A DNA stretch of 64,000 nt from Manis javanica (Eukaryota; Chordata; Mammalia; Pholidota; Manidae). Positions 47,000 through 60,234 of this stretch are shown here, in pieces; positions within the stretch are counted from its first letter, which is position 1, and the number at the start of each line of letters is the position of its first letter. The notes beneath the pieces were generated by a model. It worked only from the letters and a program-made list of their open reading frames with translations, was not told where the DNA came from and ran no database searches. The position numbers were made by a program, and so were the translations under genes. The DNA lies in assembly GCF_040802235.1 (NCBI RefSeq), contig NC_133164.1:117632302-117696301 (forward strand), in the 5' to 3' direction.

Positions 47000-48400
47000 A
47001 AACAAATTACACGAATCCATAAGATATAACAGTGAGTTATCTGCCATGAAAATATATTTTAGAAGGAAGCTATTACTTCCAGAAGGAGTCATCTCTTTAG
47101 CGACATCACATTAAGAATATCCTTAACATTTTTGCATGAAAACACTGGCTAAAAACTAAGACCTAAAAACAGGTCTTTAGCTGACTCTGAAATTACTACA
47201 AAGAACTATGGTTTGTGCCAAGATACATGCTACAGCTAACCAAAATAATGTACTTTTTCCTCAGAAGTAACTTTAAAACCTTGGGCAAATAAATATATTG
47301 GTTTGATAAAATCATGCTAGATGAAGAACTTCTCATTACTCCATCTCAAAATATATTAAAGTACTAGATCCATCTTAAATGCTTCGGTAGAAATCAAATT
47401 TTAAAAATTCTCCCACCATACTTGTCCCCAACTTCTATTAAATAGTCATGTCTTAAGTGCAGACAAACTCATGTTTAAATCCCAGTAGCTCAATTTACTA
47501 AAATTGTAAGTTTACTTGATATGTAGACTTCAGAAAATTACCTGCTTTTACTAAAACTCATTTCTAAACTGTAAAGTAGAGTATGTAGAGTTAACTAGTG
47601 TGTAGCCATCCTAGAACAGAACAGGACTGTATATCTGGTCTTTACCAATTCAGTATGAAAAACTGCTTTGCAGCCAAGGAACCCCTTGTTGAAGATGATG
47701 CAGTATAGACATTAAAGTCTCACACAGTCTGGGTTTCTGAGTAAGTATGTAGAGCAGAGCTTCACACCCACTTACCTTAGCTGCACATAAACAATAAGTA
47801 AGAGATAAAACACTGTGTATTAAGCCAGTGGAGTTGGATTTAATCTATCATTGATATATATATATATATATATATATGATCACTAATATGTATTTATAAT
47901 AATTATATCTCCCTCATAAGATTATTGAGTGAATATGTAATACATTTAAAGCAATAGAATGCCTGCACGGCACTTTAAAAGGTTTGTGACTTATGATTAT
48001 CATTGCCATTATTGTTAGTAGTTCCTCTTTATTCACTACTCCTGAGAAGCAGCCACAAGAAGATACAGGAAGAGGGAACAAATGAGATTAATGAGTAAAA
48101 GAAAATTTTAAAAGGAGAACATGCAAATTAAACTGGTTGTATATATGTTCTTGATGGTGGCATACGAAAGTTAGCCTCTACGTCCAACATATTAGCTTAA
48201 ATTTCTTACATTACACAAGCCCTCAAAAAGAGTGAATTGCAAGACAGATGGGGTAGAAACAATGTATGAACCTATTGTAATTCAAAGAAAAAATCAACTG
48301 ATCAGCTTTAATTAAAGCAGCTACACAGAAATGAAGGGATATACACTCTCCTCTCATCAACACATAGAATATAGGTTAGAAATATAAATAGGTCATTCAG
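47000..48400. other. No gene recognised
   Basis: AT-rich unique DNA with a (TA)n tract. GCAGCTAAG|GTAAGTGGG on the minus strand at about 47776 is a good isolated donor motif without a supporting frame. Confidence 0.4.
47854..47877. repeat. (TA)n simple repeat
   Basis: 12 TA units in a row. Confidence 0.95.
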
Positions 48401-48414
48401 CTGTGAACACAGAC

Positions 48415-49960
48415 AAACTTATTCTAAAATCTATGTGGAAAGACACAAACTAGGATAATTAAAACAATCTTGAAATGGAAGAATGAAGTGGGAGGAATCC
48501 CTGAACTCAATACTATAGTTAACAATATAGCTATAGTAATCAAAACAGTGTAGTATTGGCAGTGAGGTAGATGCAAAAATCAATGAAACAGACACAGAAT
48601 AGAAAATTGAAAAGTAGATCCACACAAATGTGCTTAAATGATATCTGACATAGATGCAAAAGCAATTCAAGAGAGAAAGAATAGTCATTCAACAAATGGC
48701 ACTGGTGCAATTGAACATCCACAGACAGACAAACAAATTAACCTTTACATTTTACTTAAAAATAAATTCAAAATGGATCACAGAGTTAAATGTCAAGCGT
48801 TATGCTGTAAGACTCTTTAGAAAAAAACAGGAGAAAAACTTTGGTCTAAGGCTAGGCAAAAAAGATCTCAGAAGTGACACTAAAATCATAATAAAATAGG
48901 AAAAACTGTAAAGTTGTATCTAAGCAAAATTTTTAAAATTTGCTTTGCAAAAGGCCCTGTTAGTATGGAAAGACAAGTTGCAAACTGGAGGAAATATTTG
49001 CAAACCACATAACTGACACAGAGTATCCAGAATATATAAAAGTTCTCAGAACTTAACAGTAAAAATAATAGCAAGTCCATTTAGCAAATGGGCACAAGAC
49101 ATGAACAGACATTTTACCAAACAGGATGTAGAGAAGACATAAATAAACACATGAGAAGATAATCGGTTTCTTGGGCCAGCAAGAAATACAAGTTAAGATC
49201 ACAAAGCCTTTCAAGTTAGTGACACCACCAAATGCTGACAAGGATGCAGAGAAACTGGATCCTGCACCTGAGTGGTATGAATGTGAAATTGCACAGCCAC
49301 CTGGGGAAACAGTGTAGCCATTTCTTGTAACACTAAACATGCAATGACCATATGACCAACAAATTATACAATTTTGCATTTATCCCAGATAAGTAAAACC
49401 ATGCAAAAGCCTCACACTAATGTTCATAGCAACTTTGTAATAAGCAAAAGCCAGAAGCCAAATGTCCTCAGCTGTTAAGTAGTTAACTGCTTGTACCACC
49501 TCCATAGCATCAAATATTTCTCAATTATAAAATAGAACAAGCTATTGATACAGGTGACAGCCTGGATGAATTTCTTGAGAATTATCCTGAGTGAAAAACA
49601 CCAATCTCTGCATATTGCATTGTTTCTTATACAACACACTTATAGGAGAGCAGATTTGTGGTTGTCAATGATTAAGAATGGAGTTAGAGGCTTGGGAGGG
49701 ATGTAACTGTGGTACAAACAGCAACATAAGGGATCTTTTTGGTGTTGGAACTGGCCCATACCTTGACTGTGGTTAAAACTGCATGTGTAGTAAAATGGTA
49801 CAGAACTACATACACACATACACTAATGAGGATAAGTAAAATAGCGTTAGGGAGTTAGTGGATTGCATCAATGTCAATAACTTGATTGTAATATTTTACT
49901 ATAGTTTAGCAAGATTAGTTAAGAAGGTTATCTACTGCAGAATCAAGTCCTCTTAAAAGG
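48415..49960 (+). mobile_element. L1M LINE, ORF2 C-terminal part and 3' end
   Basis: Sense-strand ORF2 phrases in order: 'aaaatctatgtggaaagaca', 'caatatagctatagtaatca' + 'aaacagtgtagtattggcag', 'acaaatggcactggtgcaat', 'aaatgctgacaaggatgcag' + 'agaaactggat', 'ctggggaaacagtgtagcca', 'ataagcaaaagccagaagcc', 'tgattaagaatggagttaga'. Frames are broken throughout, so no reverse transcriptase can be made. About 1.5 kb. Confidence 0.92.
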
Positions 49961-49989
49961 AATAATAAAAACAATCAAATTATTTGAAA

Positions 49990-50710
49990 AAGAGTGGACA
50001 TTTTTTATATCAAGACAGCTTTTTATACAGAATGAGCATGTTTTTCAGCTATGCCCCCTTGTGTCCAAACTCAGTACTTATTTTCAACACTAAGCAAATT
50101 AGGAAGTGCTGTGACATGGGGTAGATTATAATTAATCTGTATCCAGTTTTCGTTTCTCTTAAAACCATTGTTACTTGCTTTCCAAATATGGAAATGATTT
50201 GTTGCCTGGTTAAGCTTAGGATAAGCCTAAATAGTTACCATTTTTACAGGAAATTAGTAGAGATATTTTTCTTAATGTTTTATTTAAGATTCTCACAATT
50301 ATATCTGCCATTGTCATGGAAAATATCTTTTATCCATGTGGTATCAAACATATTATATTGAAATATAAATATATTGAAAATAAAAGTATCCTGACCTCTG
50401 ATGATGAATTTGTGTGTAATAGCAGAGGTCAATTTTTAGGTGAAACAAATGTAGAATTATTTACTCGTTTGATCACAGTATAAATATGCCTTTACAAAGT
50501 ATGTCAGCAGGAGGTGAGCTGGAAAGGCCATCTGCAGAAATATGGCTAATATGTAAATTTTACTGTTTCAGAGAGCTTATTTCTTATAAATGCAGAAAAC
50601 CATGCTCCTACACCTAGTCTCTTTCCCTAAACCCTGTGGATGTTTCCATTGCTCAGACAGAGCTGATCTCACTCAGTGGGCCAGTGGTGCACTTCACCTC
50701 TCCTTTGGAT
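49990..50710. other. Unique DNA, possible conserved non-coding
   Basis: Free of recognised repeats between an L1 and an LTR. Contains homeodomain-like 'gattataattaatctg' and other evenly composed sequence. No coding frame. Confidence 0.3.
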
Positions 50711-50719
50711 GCTTGACCT

Positions 50720-51066
50720 GTCATCTGAATGTTTATGTCCCCACGTGACCCTCCAAATTCCTATGTTGAGGGCCCAGTGCTTGGTGTGGTAGTATTAGGA
50801 GGTGGAGCCTTGGGGGTGCTTAGGTCATGAGGGTGAAGCATTCAGGAATGGGATCGGTGCACCTGTGAAAGAGGCCCCCGAGAGCTCCCTTGCCCCTCCC
50901 ACCATGTGGGAGCACTGGCTGTGAGCCAGGAAGAGGCCCTCACCCCTCCATGCTGGCACCCTGATCACCAGTGTGCAGCCTCCATAACTGTGCAGTATTT
51001 CTGTTGTTTAAAAGCCACCCAGTCTGTGGTATTTTATTACAGCAGCCTGATGGGGTAAGACACTGA
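50720..51066 (+). mobile_element. MST/MLT1-type MaLR LTR
   Basis: 'tgaatgtttatgtccccacg', 'gtagtattaggaggtggagc' + 'cttgggggtgcttaggtcat' + 'gagggtgaagc', 'gagagctcccttgcccctcc' + 'caccatgtggga', 'ctgttgtttaaaagccaccc' + 'agtctgtggtattttattac' follow the MSTA/B-MLT1A LTR from end to end. About 345 bp, sense. No MaLR internal region was recognised on either side. Confidence 0.92.
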
Positions 51067-51069
51067 CAG

Positions 51070-52120
51070 TTCCATGGAGGTGGTAGGAGGCTGCGCTACA
51101 TCATGATCTAAACGTTGCAGTTTGTGGCTGTTCCCCCTCCTGTACCCCTCAACACAGACTGCACACCCTGTCCTTACACAGACCTGCCCCTGCATATACT
51201 GACCTGCCCTACACAAACAGCTCTCTGCAGCACCCCAATCCTCAGCACAGAAGAAAGAGGCTCCTCCCTTCGTTTCCTGGGCATCCACCAGCCTGCTTTT
51301 TGGTGATCTTTTTCCTGACAGGAACCCCTTGGTTTTTATTTTACCAGTTTTCACTTAGCTAACAGAGTAAGGATTAGGTACCATGGAGTCGGGTTTGTGC
51401 CACAATCTGTACCTCTGGAGGCAGCTGCGTTTGCCCTGCACCCTCAACTTGAATCAGTTGGGTGGCTATTCGATCTGGTAATTCCACAAGCAGATGCATT
51501 TAACTCATACCCTCTACTCCCAAATTGCATAGAATCTTTTCAATTTGAAGGATGATTCTCAACTTGGAGCAGCCGTGGCTGCAAAATTTCTGTTGTAGAG
51601 GGGACTAGAGGCCATATTTGGTTGAGAGGAATGGGCTAGGCCGATGAAACAGCTAAGGAATTTCTCTGGACTCATTTTTCCATAACACACTTACTTGAGG
51701 ATGGAGATGGAGACCCTGAGGGAGCGAGAGTGCCCTCAGCCTTTGTGGCACAATTAGCCTTGCAAAGGACACGGCTTCCCTCTGCGGTTCATAGTGCCTT
51801 TCACTGTTTGCTGCTTTAACTGGGTTCAGTCTGTGGTTGGTAGGCATCTGAGCTCCTCTTCTGGACTGTGGTCATTCTGTAGTTCTGGAGACAAGGTTGA
51901 GGGCGGGACCCAGCTAAATCTGCTGCTTGGTGCATTCACAACACCCTCTCCTGTTGTGCTTTCTTTTGGTTCTTTTATAAAAATTCAGGGAATAAGATAA
52001 AAAAGTTTATCTACTAAATCTTAAATACTGTCATCCTTCCCCATTTGTTTGTCTTGTGCTTTAATCCCTGGGCAGAGTGCAGTCTTGTCCAAGGGAAGAA
52101 GAGAGGAGTTGCCCGCCCCC
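51070..52120. other. GC-richer unique DNA, no gene recognised
   Basis: Adjacent to the LTR but without recognisable internal ERV sequence. Minus frame 51037-51354 and others show no domain. Confidence 0.4.
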
Positions 52121-52124
52121 CCAC

Positions 52125-52515
52125 CCGCCTCCTTTGAGATATAGTTGACATAAAACATTGTGAAAATTTAAGGCTTATAACCTGTTGATCTGATACATTT
52201 ATATAGTGCAATATGCTTACCACCTCAGGGTTGGTTAACACCCTGTCTCATTGCAGTTATCATTTCTTTCTTGCAGTAGGAACAATTTACATCTAATCTC
52301 TTAGCAACCTTGAAGTTTATAATACATTATTATTGTCTATAATCACTATGCCATGCATTAGATCTCCAGGACTTATTTACCTACAAGTTCCAAGTTTGTG
52401 CCCTGAAACATCTCCCCAACTCCCCCATTCCCCAGCCCCTGGTAATCAACATTCTACTCTGTGTTTTTGAGCTCAGGTTTTTCAAAAAGATTCCACATAT
52501 AAGTGATATCAGGAG
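52125..52515 (-). mobile_element. L1M 3' UTR, antisense
   Basis: 'tttgagatatagttgacata' ... 'taacctgttgatctgataca', 'tatagtgcaatatgcttacc', 'ggtaatcaacattctactct' + 'gtgtttttgagctcaggttt' + 'ttcaaaaagattccacatat' match antisense L1M 3' UTR, homologous to 44150-44560. Confidence 0.85.
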
Positions 52516-52519
52516 CTGT

Positions 52520-53110
52520 CTTTCTTAATTGCTTTTTAATGTTTTTTTGGTTTTTGGTTTTCAGTGGAATGCACGGAGCTGTTGGAGAGCTGGGGAGGAA
52601 TGGTTGAAGGGGGCAGACCCGGGTCTGCTCATGCATAGTGAATTCATAATCCTAAATGGAGCTTGTCACCCTGAGGTTAGCTCATTGGCTCAATATCATT
52701 CCATTGATTCTGCCTACTCTTTCCAGGATCTGTGCAGAGCTACCATTTTATTTGAGAAATACTGCTCAGCATGGCTTAGAGCTGATCAACTTTGCTGGGG
52801 TGTTGAGGGGGTGGTTTGTCCACAGAAATCTGCTCTTTCAAAGTTGTGCTGTGTTTTACTGGAGAGTCACAGAGTTGGTACTTGTTCTTCCAGATAAAAT
52901 CTTTCTCTAAATAACCACCCAATAATGTGTGGTTAGAGATGAGTGACAGGATATAATGAGAAGGTTTGTTTGCTCAACCACTGGATTTCTTTTTTCCTAA
53001 GGAGGAAATATAGAACTAAATAATTCATGTGACAGTACTGACTCCCACACTATTGATTATAATCGTCATCGTCAATTTGCTGTCCCTCCAGCCATCCCTA
53101 CAGGTTATTA
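52520..53110. other. No gene recognised
   Basis: A 122-codon plus frame (52529-52897) has no recognisable family or splice-site support. Confidence 0.35.
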
Positions 53111-53115
53111 CTTAC

Positions 53116-53268
53116 CGATTGCGGTATTATTTGCTGCCAGGATTCCATTTTTAAAAATAAGTGTAAACAACAGGAGGAAATTTTTAGCACACCAGAGAGT
53201 TCCTTTCCCCTTGAAAATAACAAGCTGTATCTCTTGTTTTTTAATTAATCCAAAGCTGAGGGCTGATC
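53116..53268 (-). CDS. Possible 153-bp internal exon
   Basis: On the minus strand the segment lies between an acceptor-like AAATTTTAG (weak pyrimidine tract) and AATCG|GTAAGTAATA, a strong donor. One frame is open throughout with phase 1 at both ends, so the exon length is a multiple of three. The peptide begins SALSFGLIKKQEIQLVIFKG and is hydrophobic near its C-terminal half. No family recognised. CpGs kept near the donor ('ccgattgcggta') hint at constraint. Could equally be a conserved non-coding element. Confidence 0.2.
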
Positions 53269-53274
53269 CTAAAA

Positions 53275-55500
53275 TTTCAAATAGGATCAAAATGAGTGCC
53301 AAATGATGACAGAAATAATTGCATAAAGAGAAGAAAGTTATGAGAATTAATTTGTTTATGATTTAAGACAAATGCCAGAGTAATCAAATACTGATCATTG
53401 TTCTTGACAAAAGACAAATTAAATGAAATATTTATTAGTTGGGCTATAAAATAACAATAATCTATTTTATTATAAGGTAAGGCTCTTTGTAGAGAGAGAA
53501 AATGAAATATAGCAAGATATAAAATTCCTTATCATTTATTAACAATTAGGAGACTTTTAGTTAAATATTAAGGAATTACCTTGAAGAGTTTTCTTTTCCT
53601 CTTCAGAAGGCTGAGGAAATTCTATTTATCCTATTTCAGTACCTGGGATAATAAGCTATGAAACAAGTCAGTGTACCAATCCACAGACATTATCAACAGG
53701 AAAAAAGAACTGTTATACCATACAACAAAAATATCATTTGTGCTGAATACAAAGGGAGTACTAGGAGATCCTTTTTATTTTTTAAAAAATGCTTAGTTTG
53801 GAATAAACTGTCTATTCTAAGTCACACAAGCAGCCAGAATATTAACAATTTATAATCCCAGATTACCTTGGAACTGGGTCCAAAGCTTGTAAATGGAAGC
53901 TTCTCACAATTATTCTAGTACTTGTGACATGTATTTTCTTACCCTCAAAATTATTACTAAGGTAAAATTTTAGCACTATCAATTTAAGATGGCTTAAAGA
54001 GACCACGAATACAGAGCCCTACACTGACAAACACGAAGGCAGCAGGAACCCTGGTCTCGCTCCCCAGGGTGGGCACCCAGAGGTTAGGTGCTTGTCCTGG
54101 TTTCTGTCCTCCCACAGCTGAAGAATTGCCTTACAATGTTCACCACACGCTATTAGAATTTTCCCATGAATATAGTTGTATCCCGCCTCAATATATTAGA
54201 GGTCTCTAATATTTAAATCTTTCTTTTTTTAAATTCTAGTTACTAAAAATAACATTTGATGTATAGCAGATGATGAATACAGCCTAGTTCAATCGAATGC
54301 AATTCAAATTACCTACCTTTATATGATTCAGGCTTTTTAAATAAAATAAACTGAATTGTTCATCTGTTTTTTGTGCCTAATCATAGGCATGGCCAAACAC
54401 ACACACACACGCCCCACAACCCAGACACTCTTTATATATCACTCTGGTTCACATTGAGTTTAACTACTTATATCCGTTTGGTTCTCTCTTAAAGAATGAA
54501 ATTCATTCTGAATTGCTTAACAAATTACAGACCCCCTCCTGGCAAGCTTTGCCCATCATTTAGCATTCCTACAGCATTTTGGATTTGCTAAGTGCTTTAT
54601 AATAAGTTTTATTCTCCTGGCTGTTATGCTTTTGATGAGGAACCATATTTCAAATGTACTTTATTACCTTCTGGTTGCTTCTATACATCACTAAGGAGGA
54701 GAAATAAGGAATCTAGTGGGATGTCCTTGTACAATATTACTTTTAGAGTTTTATTCAGAGTATTAATATTTCAACCAAGTGGAAAACTTTGGAATAAATA
54801 GTATAATGTGAATTAAATCACCATTACTTCCCCATAGTTTAGATTTATTATTATTCATGGGAAACTGCTGAGCTTTCTCTAGGGCACTCAACTTTCTAAA
54901 GCCAACTTTTGCTGAATCAGAGTTGTCAGTAAATCACTGATCCACACTGACGATTTTTCACATTCTATGACTTTTTTTCTTCTTTTATATCACATGATGG
55001 ACTCTGGGCCCCTTGAAATAGTCATATTTCATTTTCAACTAAAAAATAACCTGGGTAGATAAGAGTGTTCATTTAGATTTCTCTGGGCTTTCACTAAGTA
55101 TACTGTTTCAGAAATACATCAGTTAGGAATCATGATGCCTTTAGCATTTTTCAGCATCATTTGTGTGTATATTACTCAGATTAATATTTCAGGAATTCAG
55201 AAGTAGTAAACAGAGTAATATGATAAACTCACATTGCAAATCTATGACCAGCGTTGATTGCTGTTTGTACAATATTATTCACCATTACTTTCAACCATAA
55301 ACCCTTCAGACTGTGCATACTAATTCACTTATTATTAGCAACACATTGATTCATCACCTCCCTTGATTCATTCTCTGATCTTGAATTTCTTTCCCTACTA
55401 CCAATGCTCATTTAAATCCCAACAGTCATTTCATAGCCATTTTCACTTCAGGAGCCTGCCCCAACCACTGCAATCCATAGATTTCTTCAGAAGAATTAGA
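53275..55500. other. Unique DNA
   Basis: No gene recognised. A small (CA)n run (54397-54411) and a pyrimidine-rich acceptor-like 'ttctgtcctcccacag' at 54102-54117 are the only notable items. Confidence 0.4.
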
Positions 55501-55507
55501 ATAGAAG

Positions 55508-55670
55508 TCTTGCACCTGAGTCTGGCTTAAGTGTGTACTGTTCCTGTGACACTAGACACATCATTTATTTCAATAAGCTTCAGATAATTCATTTGTAAAA
55601 GGGGATGATAATTATACCTATTTGTCAATAATTATACAGTTATTCTAAAATGAAATAATTAAAAAATTAC
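55508..55670 (+). mobile_element. MIR SINE
   Basis: 'ttgcacctgagtctggctta', 'ctgtgacactagacacatca' + 'tttatttcaataagcttcag', 'ataattcatttgtaaaaggg' + 'gatgataattatacctattt' match MIR order. Confidence 0.8.
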
Positions 55671-55774
55671 ATCAAAAGTTCTAAGGTATAAGTTGTTTTA
55701 AATTTCCACAAGCTACTGTTACTACACATGGAGTCTATGCCTGTCATCTGGAAGTTGAATAACATCTTGGTTCC

Positions 55775-55915
55775 GGTTTGTCTTACCTCCTGGAATAGAT
55801 TGCAAGCTTTGTGAGGCTAAATAACATGTGAGGAAATTCTATTGTTTTGTACAGCATGTAGTATGGTGCTAGTCATACACCTTATTGAATACAATTTGAT
55901 TAAAGATGGATTGGT
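55775..55915 (+). mobile_element. L2 LINE 3' end
   Basis: 'gattgcaagctttgtgaggc', 'ttgttttgtacagcatgtag' + 'tatggtgctagtcatacacc' resemble the sense L2 3' end. Confidence 0.55.
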
Positions 55916-55919
55916 GCTT

Positions 55920-58160
55920 TCTAATTACTTAACTAGATGACTAAGTAGATTAACAAATGGACTTAACTTGATGGATCTCATTTGACATTTCATTACTTTT
56001 AAGAGAGTTTCTTTCTAGAACAAAACATTGGAGGAGTAAATAAACAGACAAAACAGACATACTCTTTTTGTGTTGGAAATGAAACATTTTAAGATAAAGC
56101 AGTAATAAAGAAATCACTGAAGAGACTACATTATTTTTAAGATTAGTGATACTCCAATATATACTAAGTGATGGTAGTCAGACATTATTTAAATACTTTC
56201 CTGAAAGAATGTAATGAGTAAGTGTATGCTGATATAATTTTCCAAGTTGAACAAAAGGGATGAAACTTTCAATCTTTAGTCATGGCTTTTGAACATAACT
56301 TATTCATTATTAATGGCAGACATCTTTTTTCAAGTTTCCATGAATCAACTTTGTTCAAACCTTTCATGTGCATCTTTGATATCATTTTTTGCTTCCCATA
56401 AAGCTATTTTGTTTCTAAGTTACTTGAGATATAGTACTTCTAAAAATCCATGTGTAATGCTGCCATAGTACATTTATCCAAAGCCATAATGTATATTTCT
56501 ATTGTATTTATTAAAAAATTCTTTGGATGTTTACTCAAGATTATCACAATGAAACAAGAATTTACTATAATGCTTACTCTGTTTTTTCCCCATTTATTTT
56601 GAAATTTACCACACCTACATGAAAGTTGAAAGAATAGTATAATTGGTGATTCTAGGTAGAGACATGATACCCACATGCCTTTTACTTAGAATGACCAGTT
56701 GTAAACATTTAGCCACATTTGCTTCAAATATTTGTCTCTCTAAACATATATATGTGGTGTGTGTATGTGTTTTCCTAGAACATGCAAAACTGACTTAAAG
56801 CAGAACGACTTGGGTCCAAGCCGTATGCTGTCCCTTCTCCCTTTGTATGGGACAGCACTCCACTAGAGACTGAGAAGTTCCTCTTCTGTCACTGTTCTTC
56901 TGTAATCTGCTGTTAGACAGTCTAGTTTCCAAGGGGAGAAGCAGCTTTTGATCACAGAAGCACGATCATCTGGACATGAACTGCACCCGGTGACTACAGG
57001 AAGGCGGAGCGGGCTCTCCCGCACAGATGCGCTTTCCGGCTTTCTGCCTTACATTACTAACTGGACATCTTGGTAGACATTTTATATTTTAAACCAGTTT
57101 TACTAGACACAAAAACTTGTTTTACATTAGCTAGTGTAGAACAAAGAAGCAAAACTGTGAATATACTTTGGTATTTTATATTTCATTTTCTATGCAAATG
57201 ATGCACGAGGATGAAAACAGAAAGCCTGGCACTTCCGTGCTCGTGCCTCCCCATCACGCTCGGGTCCAGCAGCAGGGCTGGTTTCAGTCCGCTGAGCCAT
57301 TGCTCATCTCTTGAGGACAGATGTTAGAATGAAGACAGAGGTATATGATCCCACCTGGATGGAACCGACTTTATTGTTTACAAGAATAAAAACCACTTTC
57401 CTGAGACTGCTACTCCTGTGCTGGCCCAGCGAGGCCAAGGGGTCCTGATGGAGCGACGGAAGCATGTCATGCATGCTCTTGTGCCATATTTGGCCTCTGA
57501 ATGCGCACAAGAAAAATCACAAAAAAATACAGCTTTTCTCAAAGGCACTGAAACTTTTACTTTCCTAATAATCATTTAAACCATTGGTTCACAACTTGGA
57601 GCACACATCAAAGTCAGCTGGGGATAGGTTTTTTTCTCTCTGTTCTGGCTTCAAATAGAAGTGCACCTAAGACCAACTAAATGGATTTTCTAGGACTTAC
57701 GTATATATTTTGTAAATCATGTGAGGCAATCTATGCTCGTGCAATTCTGAGAAGCACTACTGCTAAAGGATCCCTGACTTAAAATACGGGAATTATTACC
57801 ACAAAGGCTAACAATTTTGGTCTGACATTTTCAAAAGAGCTAATTATTTATTTTTCAGTAGTATTTGCAGGATGGAAAATATTTGGTTACCTTAGTGTTT
57901 CCAAAGTTCTTGACCTGTAAACTGTTAATTTTAATAACTGTATATATTTGAGGATTTTAGATCCTAAATAATATAAAAATCTTCCATGTTAAAACAAAGT
58001 CTGTGACTCTAATGATAATTATCTCACTTATTGCTCAATCAGTAAGTATGTAGATAGTTTTGGAACATTAAAATCTTCAATCAAAATAGCATACACTTGA
58101 TTTAAAAAGTCTGAAAACTTTAGAACGCTAGTGAAAAACACATTATATAAATACAATACA
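55920..58160. other. Unique DNA with two GC-richer patches
   Basis: 56795-57060 and 57220-57530 keep several CpGs and lack recognised repeats. The second contains, on the minus strand, a 68-codon frame (57304-57510) with an AATAAAGTCGG just beyond its middle, which could be the 3' end of a processed copy or a chance motif. No gene named. Confidence 0.35.
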
Positions 58161-58164
58161 TATT

Positions 58165-58335
58165 AAATTAGTCATTCATTCATTCTACATATATTTTTTG
58201 AATGTATACTTATGTCAAGCATATTATGGGATCTGGGGATATAACCTTTAAGAACAAGATAAGTTTATGATCATTCAGAGCTTACATTTAGTGCATTTTT
58301 GAGGGGGGAAGTATGTGGTAAACAATACGTAATGT
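58165..58335 (-). mobile_element. L2 LINE, antisense
   Basis: 'gtcattcattcattctacat' + 'atattttttgaatgtatact', 'gggatctggggatataacct', 'tcattcagagcttacattta' + 'gtgcatt' follow the antisense L2 3' end. Confidence 0.85.
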
Positions 58336-58339
58336 AAAG

Positions 58340-59635
58340 AAGTGCATTGAGAATTGGAGATTATACTATCAACAACTGACAGGAATAGATTATACTAAGT
58401 GTGGTAATTTGGGTGCAAGGGGTTTATTATATGGTTATCCTGGAAACTAAGCTACCTAATTAGTCTTTCATGAACATGTGATTTAAATTATGTCCAAAAA
58501 TAAGGTGAATTTTGTGAATGTTTTACTCCTTCCAAAATAATGTCCTGTAAGAAAAGGGAGTCACCTTTTATGTAACTAAAAACCCTTCAAATTATTTTAA
58601 GCCACTCTCTGAATGATTTGATTTATATCAATAAAGTATTGTTTGGAGATGTCAGATGATCTTAAAATCTTAATAATGCCAATTCAGAATGTTATAAAGT
58701 TTCCCTGACAGTTTAAGAATAAAATGGAGACAAAGGAATTTAACACATTTATTACACATATTATTTCTTGTGTGTACAACCTCCAACTTTTAAATATTAA
58801 ATTGCCACTTTATTAGTCATTAAAATATAAGCATTTACTGTACTTTTGACTGGGTTCTTAACCATTTGGTATAGAATTTCTAGTGATAGATAAAACTTAT
58901 TTACATACTGTGGTGTATCAAACAGCTTGGAAGAAGATCCTCATTACATATATCTCGAAGTGACAGTATTGATGAAGACAAGTGATACAAAGATTCATGG
59001 GAAAAATTTGAATGAGTGGAAAATATCCTGTTACTATATATTCTTCTGTTTCACTGGGCTGCTCCATCAATGCAACTAAAATTTATCATGTTACAAGTTG
59101 GATTTTTTTTTGTCGAGAGAAGGGACAGTCATAAACATCGGCATGGAGACAGCTCTAGTGCTTACGTTTGTGGCCTCACATTATCTGTCTCAGAAGTCAA
59201 CTGAATACCAAAGGTTGTCCATCTTATGTTAAAATATTTTCAATGTGGGAACTCTGAACCTTCCAGGATAGCCCATTCTCTATGGTGACTTTTATAGAGT
59301 GTTCCTCACCTCAAACTGCACTGCACACCCCGGTCATGCCCACCTACACTGCTGGCACAGGTGCAGACATGCTGCATAAGTCCAACCTCTTTGCATATTT
59401 GAAGAAAGTTGCTGTGGTTTTCGGCATTGCCCTGGTCTTTTACCATGACTCCCAGAGACCTCAAAGACCTGATAGCAACTATTTTATGTTGAACAACAGA
59501 TTATATGACAAGGGAAACTAAGAGAAACAGAAAAGAAGAAAACTCACAATTGAGCATTTTAAGTAAAACGTTGAGTATTGATTACATGATACAAAATTAC
59601 ATGAGCCTAGAAACTCATTTTGGAACAATTTTTCC
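58340..59635. other. No gene recognised
   Basis: AT-rich unique DNA. A 79-codon frame at 59282-59521 has no recognisable domain. Confidence 0.4.
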
Positions 59636-59639
59636 AAAT

Positions 59640-59745
59640 ATATCCACAATTATTTATGAGGACAGAGGCTATGTCTGTCTTTTACTGCTCTGTCTTTGGT
59701 AGTACATAGGAAAGAATAAACATTTGTTGAAAGAACAAATTACAA
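59640..59745 (+). mobile_element. L2 LINE 3' end
   Basis: 'ggacagaggctatgtctgtc' + 'ttttactgctctgtctttgg' + 'tagtacataggaaagaataa' + 'acatttgttgaaag' is a clear sense L2 terminus. Confidence 0.85.
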
Positions 59746-59749
59746 GGAA

Positions 59750-60230
59750 ATAATCACCACTTTTGTATTAATGGCTTAAAACACCTTTTCAGTTCCTAGG
59801 AGATGGGCTTAGAGATGACTGCCAGGAAGGCACACAACACCCACTAATATTCTGAATTTTGCCTAAATCACATTTACATCTATCCAGGCTATTCACACAA
59901 ACCAATAATCTGCTGGATACATTCTCTTATGCTTCTTTGTTTTTACTGAAAGCACAAAACCTAAAGGATTTTCTGGGAAGTCTGTGACCCTAAATATTTG
60001 TAATTAAGTTTAATTTCAGTGTTAAAGAAATAACTCCTTTTCATTTCTATCCAAAATTTTAGAACTTAAATTGCAAAAAGTAACTAGGCATATTTAAACA
60101 TAGGGTTTCACATTCCTAATTCCTTGGCTTGCCTCTGTGGTAAAAAATGATATAAATTCTAAATGAAGTGGGAAGAAAAATAAATTGGATAAACAAATGT
60201 TTTAATTTGGGGTCTATTGTTGTGTGTGTC
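59750..60230. other. No gene recognised
   Basis: Unique AT-rich DNA. Confidence 0.4.
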
Positions 60231-60234
60231 AGTT

